A DNA stretch of 64,000 nucleotides from VFMC01 sp046331225 (GTDB taxonomy: Bacteria > Actinomycetota > Acidimicrobiia > Acidimicrobiales > Ilumatobacteraceae): positions 124,001-188,000 of the forward strand of contig JAXLRF010000010.1 in the NCBI GenBank assembly GCA_046331225.1, written 5' to 3'. The notes beneath the pieces are model-generated. The model saw only the letters and a list, made by a program, of their open reading frames with translations, did not search any database and was not told where the DNA came from. Shown piece by piece: positions 58,554-64,000 of this stretch. Each line of letters opens with the position of its first letter. Within the stretch, counting starts at the first letter, position 1. Both the position numbers and the translations under genes were made by a program.

Positions 58554-60194
58554 ATGAGCACACCTCGAGAGTTGTGGCAGCAGGCCTTCGACCAGTCGCG
58601 CGTCCGCGATGCGGACTACAGCACGATGTCCGGCATCCCGCTCGAGCCGGTGTACGGGCCGACCGACGGCTCGGGTGAGTATCCGGGGCAGTACCCCTAC
58701 ACGCGTGGGCCGCACGCGTCGATGTACCGCTCGAAGCTCTGGACGATGCGCATGTTCGCCGGCTTCGGCACTGCGGAGGACACCAACTGGCGGTTCAAGG
58801 AGATCTTGAAGTCGGGCGGTGACGGCTTGTCGACCGCGTTCGACATGCCCACGCTGCTCGGCATCGACAGCGACGACCCGATGGCGTTGGGCGAGGTGGG
58901 CCGGTGTGGCGTCGCGATCGACACGCTCGCCGACATGGAGGACCTCTACTCGGGCATCGACCTCGGGGCGATCACGACGAGCATGACGATCAACTCGCCC
59001 GCGGCCGCGATCTTCGCGATGTTCATCGCCCAGGCCGAGAAGGCGGGCGTGCACCGCAGCCGCCTCGGCGGCACGCTGCAGAACGACATCCTGAAGGAGT
59101 ACCAGGCGCAGAAGGAGTTCGTGTTCCCGCCACGCCAGAGCATGCGGCTCGTGCGCGACACGATCTCGTTCACGGCGGCCGAGATGCCGCGCTGGAACAG
59201 CGTGTCGATCTCGGGCTACCACATCCGCGAGGCCGGCTCGACCGCTGCCGAGGAGCTCGCGTTCACGCTCGCCAACGGCTTCGCGTACGTCGAGCTCGCG
59301 CTGCGGGCCGGTCTGCCGATCGACTCGTTCGCGCCCCGGCTGTCGTTCTTCTTCAACGCGCACATCGACTTCTTCGAGGAGATCGCGAAGTACCGCGCCG
59401 CCCGGCGCATCTGGGCTCGCTGGATGAAGGAGCGCTACGGCGCGCAGCTCGCGAAGAGCATGCAGCTGCGGTTCCACACCCAGACCGCCGGTGTGTCGCT
59501 CACTGCGCAGCAGCCGGAGGTCAACATCGTGCGCACCGCGATCGAGGCCCTCGCCGGTGTGCTCGGCGGCACGCAGAGCCTGCACACCAACTCGATGGAC
59601 GAAGCCCTCGCGCTGCCCACCGAGAAGTCGGCGCGCATCGCGCTGCGCACCCAGCAGGTGATCGCGTACGAGACCAACGTCGCGCACGTCGCCGATCCGC
59701 TCGGTGGTTCGTGGTTCGTCGAGGAGCTCACCGACGAGATGGAGCGCCGGGCCGAGGAGATCTTCGCCCAGCTCGACGAGTTCGGTCACGGCAGCATCCT
59801 CGAGGGCTGCATCAAGGGCATCGAGGAGAACTGGTTCCAGGGTCGCATCGCCGACTCGGCCTACGAGCTCGAGCGCAAGGTCAACAACGGCCAGAAGATC
59901 GTCATCGGTGTCAACCGGTTCACCGAGGGCAACGACGACGACGAGCCCGAGCTGCTCGAGATCACCAACGAGGACGAGGCCCGCCAGCTGAAGCGGCTGG
60001 ACACGATCAAGCACGACCGCAACCAGGCGGCGGTCGACGAGGTGCTCGCCACGCTCGCCGCCGAGGCGGCCGATCCCGAGGTGAACCTGATGCCGACGCT
60101 GATCGCCGCTGCCAACGCCTACGCCACGCTCGGCGAGGTGATGGGCACGATGGCCGGGGTGTTCGGCCGTCACGTCGAGGTCCCCACGATCTGA
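58554..60194 (+). CDS. icmA: Coenzyme B12-dependent acyl-CoA mutase, large subunit, isobutyryl-CoA mutase-like
   Basis: 546-residue radical mutase barrel that lacks the C-terminal B12-binding domain, so it needs a separate small subunit, not in the window. The substrate tunnel block YPYTRGPHASMY is conserved. Two positions define specificity in known enzymes: methylmalonyl-CoA mutase has Tyr and Arg, isobutyryl-CoA mutase has Phe and Gln. Here they are Phe68 (RMFAGFG) and Gln186 (YQAQKEF), so isobutyryl/butyryl-CoA isomerisation is more likely than methylmalonyl-CoA. Databases would probably call it methylmalonyl-CoA mutase. ATG 58554 is fixed by its -10 box. A lipoprotein gene follows seven bases on. 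Confidence 0.82.
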   Translation: MSTPRELWQQAFDQSRVRDADYSTMSGIPLEPVYGPTDGSGEYPGQYPYTRGPHASMYRSKLWTMRMFAGFGTAEDTNWRFKEILKSGGDGLSTAFDMPTLLGIDSDDPMALGEVGRCGVAIDTLADMEDLYSGIDLGAITTSMTINSPAAAIFAMFIAQAEKAGVHRSRLGGTLQNDILKEYQAQKEFVFPPRQSMRLVRDTISFTAAEMPRWNSVSISGYHIREAGSTAAEELAFTLANGFAYVELALRAGLPIDSFAPRLSFFFNAHIDFFEEIAKYRAARRIWARWMKERYGAQLAKSMQLRFHTQTAGVSLTAQQPEVNIVRTAIEALAGVLGGTQSLHTNSMDEALALPTEKSARIALRTQQVIAYETNVAHVADPLGGSWFVEELTDEMERRAEEIFAQLDEFGHGSILEGCIKGIEENWFQGRIADSAYELERKVNNGQKIVIGVNRFTEGNDDDEPELLEITNEDEARQLKRLDTIKHDRNQAAVDEVLATLAAEAADPEVNLMPTLIAAANAYATLGEVMGTMAGVFGRHVEVPTI

Positions 60195-60201
60195 GGGCGT
60201 G

Positions 60202-60786
60202 ATGCGTCGCCGGTCGGTCCGGGGTGCGGCACTCAGCTCCCTCGCCGCGGCCCTGGTGCTGGTCGCCGGCGGGTGCAGCGACGACGGCGGTGCTGGCGGT
60301 GACGGAGGGACGGGCGGCGGCACCCTGGGCGTGGCGACGCTGCCACCGGTGCAGACCACGCTGCTCACGACCACCGTGCCGGTCACCGCGGCCGTCGCCA
60401 CCACGTCGCTCGTGACCGTGCCGGTGGCCACGACGGCCGTGGCCACCACCGCGCTCGTCACCACCGTGCCCACCACCACGCGCCCGACGACCACGGCCGT
60501 GCCGACCACCGCGGCCACGGCCGCCTCGGCGGCGCCGTGCGACCTCACCGCGATCGTCACCCAGACCGACACCGCCTACGACGGTGTGACCCCGACCGAG
60601 CTGCACTGCGCCGAGGACTGGGCCACCTGGATCGGACAACCCGACGACCAGTTCTCCGACGGCTACTTCGCCGTCGCCCGCTGGACCGGCTCGACGTGGG
60701 CGCTCATGAACCTCGGCACCTCGGGCATCTGCACCGACGCCGACGTGCCCACCCGTCTGTGGGACGCGCTGGGCTGCTTCGAGTAG
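60202..60786 (+). CDS. Lipoprotein with Thr/Val/Pro linker and small Cys-rich domain
   Basis: 194-residue lipoprotein (lipobox ending GGC at about residue 25). A long linker of TTT, VPT and ATT repeats runs to about residue 105. The last 85 residues form a compact domain with Cys in APCDL, LHCAED, GICTDAD and LGCFE, likely two disulfides. No family is recognised. GTG 60199 and ATG 60202 are both possible starts. It reads with the mutase, seven bases upstream, but a link in function is not evident. Confidence 0.7.
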   Translation: MRRRSVRGAALSSLAAALVLVAGGCSDDGGAGGDGGTGGGTLGVATLPPVQTTLLTTTVPVTAAVATTSLVTVPVATTAVATTALVTTVPTTTRPTTTAVPTTAATAASAAPCDLTAIVTQTDTAYDGVTPTELHCAEDWATWIGQPDDQFSDGYFAVARWTGSTWALMNLGTSGICTDADVPTRLWDALGCFE

Positions 60787-60829
60787 CGCGAATCGTCGGG
60801 CCGCGCCGGCAGTCGGCAGACTCGACCTC

Positions 60830-61690
60830 GTGAGCGCACCCCTCCACACCCGGCTGTCGTGCACGGGCGCCAACGGCGTCGCGCTGGTGGCCGACGCCTA
60901 CGGGCATCCCGACGACCCGGCCGTGCTGTTGCTGCACGGCGGCGGCCAGACCCGGCACTCGTGGGGCGGCACCGCGGCCACGCTGGCGCGCCGGGGCTTC
61001 TACGCGGTGAGCGCCGACCTGCGCGGCCACGGCGAGAGCGACTGGGACCCCGACGGCCACTACGGCTTCGACATGTTCCGCGTCGACACCGAGGCGTGGT
61101 GCGCGCTGCTCGACCGGCCGGCGGTGGTGGGCGCCTCGATGGGCGGCATGGCCGGGTTGTGGACGGAGGGCGCACGGGCCGAGGAGGGTCTGCCGCCCGC
61201 CGGGCGCGCCCTCGTGCTGGTCGACATCGCACACCGCACCGAACCCGAGGGCGTGGCGCGGATCATCTCGTTCATGACCGGCCGCCCCGAGGGCTTCGCC
61301 ACTCTGGAGGAGGCGGCCGATGCGATCGCCGAGTACATGCCGCACCGTCCACGGCCCACCAACCTCGACGGCCTGTCGCGCAACCTGCGGCTCGGCGACG
61401 ACGGCCGTTACCGCTGGCACTGGGACCCGCGGTTCATGAGCCCCGACCGTCCCCGCACCTCGGCCGAGCCCGGTGTGTTCGGCGAGCACGCCGCCAGGCT
61501 CCGGATCCCGGTGCTGCTGGTGCGTGGCAGGATGAGCGACGTGCTGAGCGAGGAGGCCGCGCAGGAGTTCCTGACGATCGTCCCTCACGCGCGCTACGTC
61601 GACGTCGGCGACGCGCACCACATGGTGGCCGGCGATCGCAACGACAGCTTCACCGATGCCGTGGTGTCGTTCCTCGAGGAGCTGCGCTGA
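60830..61690 (+). CDS. Alpha/beta hydrolase
   Basis: 286-residue hydrolase. The oxyanion HGGGQTRHSW, nucleophile elbow GASMGGMAG (about 98-106, Ser near 100) and the catalytic His in DAHHMVAGDRND are visible. The DLRGHGESDWDPDG block is typical of the epoxide-hydrolase/haloperoxidase-like group. GTG 60830 has CAGACT ending seven bases upstream. A relative with the same overall layout is at 35264-36196. Confidence 0.88.
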   Translation: MSAPLHTRLSCTGANGVALVADAYGHPDDPAVLLLHGGGQTRHSWGGTAATLARRGFYAVSADLRGHGESDWDPDGHYGFDMFRVDTEAWCALLDRPAVVGASMGGMAGLWTEGARAEEGLPPAGRALVLVDIAHRTEPEGVARIISFMTGRPEGFATLEEAADAIAEYMPHRPRPTNLDGLSRNLRLGDDGRYRWHWDPRFMSPDRPRTSAEPGVFGEHAARLRIPVLLVRGRMSDVLSEEAAQEFLTIVPHARYVDVGDAHHMVAGDRNDSFTDAVVSFLEELR

Positions 61691-61709
61691 CCGGCACCGA
61701 GGTCCGCCC

Positions 61710-62390
61710 GTGCAGGTGAGGTCGTGCACCGACCCGGCCGCCGCCGCATCGGCCGCCGCCGACGCGGTCGCACGCCGGTTGCGGTTCGCGGTGCTGCGTC
61801 GCGGTCTCGCCCACGTGGCGTTCAGCGGCGGCTCGACCCCGGTGATGATGCTGGCCGATCTGGCGCGATCCACGGTGCCGTGGGCGTACGTGCACGTGTA
61901 CCAGGTGGACGAGCGGGTGGCGCCCGACGGCGACCCGGCTCGCAACCGCAACTTGCTCGACGTGCTGCCGATCCCGGCACGCCAGCTCCACGCGATGCCC
62001 GTCACGGTGCGCGACCTCGACGCGGGTGCCGCTCGCTACGCGGCGAAGCTGCCCGACCGGTTCGATGTGGTGCACCTCGGCATCGGCGACGACGGCCACA
62101 CCGCCTCGTGGCCACCCGGCGATCCCGTGATCGACCACGCGGGTCGGGTGGCGACGAGCGGGCGTTACGCCGGGTACGTGCGCATGACGATCACACCCCG
62201 CGTGGTGAACTCGGCCCGCGCGAGGGTGGTCTTGGCGGTCGGCGCGACGAAGCGTCCGGTGATCGAACGATGGCTCGACGGCGACCGCACGCTGCCCGTG
62301 CAGCGGGTGCGCCGGACCGACACCCTGGTGGTGGTCGACGCCGCCGCGACCCCGCACGGCTCCGGCCCATCGGCGGTCGCCGGGCAGTAG
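61710..62390 (+). CDS. pgl: 6-phosphogluconolactonase
   Basis: 226-residue DevB-type lactonase of the pentose phosphate pathway. The sugar-phosphate loop AFSGGSTPVMML is at about 33-44, the YQVDERVAPDGDPARN block follows, and the catalytic GIGDDGHTAS is at about 115-124. GTG 61710 starts it, 19 bases after the hydrolase. Its stop TAG is the start of the next gene's TAGCGT box. The next gene is pgi, so both work on glucose-6-phosphate metabolism. Confidence 0.92.
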   Translation: MQVRSCTDPAAAASAAADAVARRLRFAVLRRGLAHVAFSGGSTPVMMLADLARSTVPWAYVHVYQVDERVAPDGDPARNRNLLDVLPIPARQLHAMPVTVRDLDAGAARYAAKLPDRFDVVHLGIGDDGHTASWPPGDPVIDHAGRVATSGRYAGYVRMTITPRVVNSARARVVLAVGATKRPVIERWLDGDRTLPVQRVRRTDTLVVVDAAATPHGSGPSAVAGQ

Positions 62391-62393
62391 CGT
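62388..62393 (+). promoter_or_regulatory. TAGCGT -10 box overlapping the pgl stop codon
   Basis: TAGCGT ends eight bases before ATG 62402 and begins with the pgl stop TAG. It matches the arrangement at 18820. Confidence 0.55.
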
Positions 62394-62401
62394 CGGCGCC
62401 G

Positions 62402-64000
62402 ATGGACATCACCACCACCCCGGCCTGGGCGGCGCTGCAGGCGGTGCCTCGCCCGGCCCACCTGCGCGAGCTGTTCGCCGCCGATCCCGGCCGTGCCGCC
62501 CGGTACACCACCACCGCCGGCGACCTGCGGGTCGACTGGTCGAAGAACCTGGTCGACGACGCGGTCGTCGCAGCGATGCTCGACGTCGTGCGCGCGAGCT
62601 CGTTCGAGCAGCGCCGGGCCGCGATGTTCGCCGGCGAGGCGATCAACTCGACCGAGCGCCGCGCGGTGCTGCACACGGCGCTGCGGGCGCCGCTCGGCAC
62701 CCATGTCGAGGTCGACGGTCACGACGTGGTGCCCGACGTGCACGAGGTGCTCGATCGGATGGCGGCCTTCGCCGATCGGGTGCGGTCGGGCGAGTGGACG
62801 GGTGCCACCGGACAGCCGATCCGCACCGTCGTCAACATCGGCATCGGCGGCAGCGACCTCGGTCCTGCGATGGCATATCTCGCCACGCGCGCGTTCGGCC
62901 GCGCCGATCTGCAGTGCCGGTTCGTCAGCAACGTCGACGGCGCCGACATCCACGACAACCTCGCGGGCCTCGACCCGGCCTCGACGCTGTTCGTGATCAG
63001 TTCGAAGACCTTCACCACGATCGAGACGATCACCAACGCGAAGGCAGCCCGACGGTGGCTGATCGACGCGCTCGGTGCCGACGCAGTGCCGCACCACTTC
63101 GTGGCGGTCAGCACCAACGCCACCGAGGTCGCGTCGTTCGGCATCGACACCAGCAACATGTTCGGCTTCTGGGACTGGGTCGGCGGTCGCTACTCGGTCG
63201 ACTCGGCGATCGGCCTGTCGCTGATGATCGCGATCGGGCCCGACGGCTTCCGCGACTTCCTCGCCGGTTTCCGCACGATCGACCAGCACCTGCTCGAGGC
63301 ACCGCTCGAACAGAACGTGCCGGTGATCATGGCGGCGCTCGGCATCTGGTACACGAACGTGCTCGGTGCGCAGAGCAAGGCCGTGCTGCCCTACGCGCAC
63401 GAGCTGCGCCGGTTCGCCGCCTACCTGCAGCAGCTCGACATGGAGAGCAACGGCAAGCGGGTGCGCCTCGACGGTTCGCCGGTCACCACGAGCACCGGAC
63501 CGATCGTGTGGGGCGAGCCCGGCACCAACGGCCAGCACGCGTTCTACCAGTTGCTCCACCAGGGCACGCACCTGGTGCCGATCGACTTCATCGGCTTCGC
63601 CCGGCCCAATCACCCGCTGCTCGACCAGCACGACCTGCTGATGTCGAACCTGTTCGCCCAGGGCGAGGCGCTGGCGTTCGGCAAGACCATCGACGAGGTG
63701 CAGGCCGAGGGCATCCCCGAGCACCAGCAGCCCCACCGTGTGTTCCCGGGCAACCGGCCGAGCACGACCATCCTGGCGCCGCGGCTCACGCCGTTCGTGC
63801 TGGGCGAGCTGATCGCGCTGTACGAGCACATCGTGTTCGTGCAGGGCTGCGTGTGGGGGATCAACAGCTTCGACCAGTGGGGCGTCGAGCTGGGCAAGGC
63901 GCTGGCCAACCGGATCACGCCCGAGCTCACGTCCGACGCGCCGCCGGCGCACGACGCCAGCACCTCGGCGCTCATCGACTGGTACCGGACGCACCGCGAA
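62402..64000 (+). CDS. pgi: Glucose-6-phosphate isomerase (partial at the window end)
   Basis: The reading frame from ATG 62402 stays open to base 64000 (533 codons) and is cut by the window edge, probably only a few residues before the natural end. It interconverts glucose-6-phosphate and fructose-6-phosphate. Family blocks: NIGIGGSDLGPAM, ISSKTFTTIET, VGGRYSVDSAIGL, GTNGQHAFYQL and GCVWGINSFDQWGVELGK, which contain the catalytic Glu, His and Lys. The length and blocks are those of the long bacterial Pgi. The upstream neighbour is pgl. Confidence 0.95.
   Translation, partial: MDITTTPAWAALQAVPRPAHLRELFAADPGRAARYTTTAGDLRVDWSKNLVDDAVVAAMLDVVRASSFEQRRAAMFAGEAINSTERRAVLHTALRAPLGTHVEVDGHDVVPDVHEVLDRMAAFADRVRSGEWTGATGQPIRTVVNIGIGGSDLGPAMAYLATRAFGRADLQCRFVSNVDGADIHDNLAGLDPASTLFVISSKTFTTIETITNAKAARRWLIDALGADAVPHHFVAVSTNATEVASFGIDTSNMFGFWDWVGGRYSVDSAIGLSLMIAIGPDGFRDFLAGFRTIDQHLLEAPLEQNVPVIMAALGIWYTNVLGAQSKAVLPYAHELRRFAAYLQQLDMESNGKRVRLDGSPVTTSTGPIVWGEPGTNGQHAFYQLLHQGTHLVPIDFIGFARPNHPLLDQHDLLMSNLFAQGEALAFGKTIDEVQAEGIPEHQQPHRVFPGNRPSTTILAPRLTPFVLGELIALYEHIVFVQGCVWGINSFDQWGVELGKALANRITPELTSDAPPAHDASTSALIDWYRTHRE

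Noticed and set aside
1..64000. Prophage, insertion sequence, integrase, toxin-antitoxin or restriction genes
   Set aside because: No transposase, integrase, phage structural or nuclease motif was seen in any plausible reading frame, and base composition looks even.

Overview
The DNA is very G+C-rich (about 70% by eye), tightly packed and free of mobile elements, tRNA or rRNA genes. Codon use, actinobacterial-type lipoprotein signals followed by Thr/Ala/Pro linkers, leaderless promoters, F420-free oxidative CoA metabolism and the mix of families (DUF305, PCu(A)C, liv transporter, many acyl-CoA enzymes) suggest a chromosome segment of a free-living aerobic actinobacterium, most like the Acidimicrobiia (Ilumatobacter/Iamia-type). 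The lineage is inferred; no marker gene settles it. No gap above about 210 bases lacks a gene, so there are no long empty stretches to describe.

Layout. 1-1.4 kb: end of an ABC permease and two MacB/LolD-type ATPases. 1.4-7.0 kb: cytochrome P450, a methyltransferase with an odd SAM motif, an L,D-transpeptidase-like lipoprotein, a triple-domain universal stress protein and a serine hydrolase. 7.1-12.3 kb: a copper/redox cluster (SCO1, a ligand-poor cupredoxin, TlpA thioredoxin, PCu(A)C chaperone, a His-rich membrane protein, a lipoprotein cytochrome c, an ECF sigma factor and a zinc-finger membrane protein). 12.3-16.9 kb: acyl-CoA dehydrogenase and a 1092-residue secreted protein with three sugar-binding-like modules, TTTAAP-repeat linkers and a seven-bladed propeller. 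17-26.8 kb: a possible di-iron protein, SDRs, an MFS exporter, a PhyH oxygenase, a pseudopilin fused to two LamG-like domains, GNAT, an XRE regulator and an M20 peptidase. 26.8-33.8 kb: a GGDEF-EAL protein, argG, a Rieske oxygenase with a 78-residue partner, and a GT2.

33.9-39.3 kb: a second L,D-transpeptidase, an alpha/beta hydrolase, a Ppx/GppA phosphatase and, overlapping it, a secreted metallopeptidase whose second half is a dead copy of the first. 39.4-43.7 kb: E1 alpha and beta of a 2-oxoacid dehydrogenase with a free-standing lipoyl protein, DUF305, and two paralogous HTH-like proteins. 43.7-45.1 kb: an acyl-CoA dehydrogenase broken by a one-base frameshift. 45.2-50.3 kb: a complete branched-chain amino acid type ABC operon (livG-F-H-M-K order), closed by a strong hairpin. 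50.5-54.3 kb: acyl-CoA ligase, two crotonase-fold proteins and a TetR regulator in one operon. 54.4-58.5 kb: small Cys-rich lipoproteins, Nudix, RarD and a serine hydrolase. 58.6-64 kb: a coenzyme B12 mutase whose two selectivity residues match isobutyryl-CoA mutase, a lipoprotein, a hydrolase, and pgl next to pgi (cut by the window end).

How it fits together. Much of the window serves oxidation of acids and alcohols as CoA esters (ligase, dehydrogenases, hydratases, mutase, SDRs, E1 subunits) with uptake by the liv system, and oxygenases (P450, Rieske, PhyH) feeding it. The 7-12 kb cluster probably supplies copper and reduced thiols to a respiratory oxidase. A striking feature is a TANNNT box ending 6-8 bases before many start codons, so that transcription probably begins at the start codon; it fixes several start sites and, for one lipoprotein, points to an ATC start.
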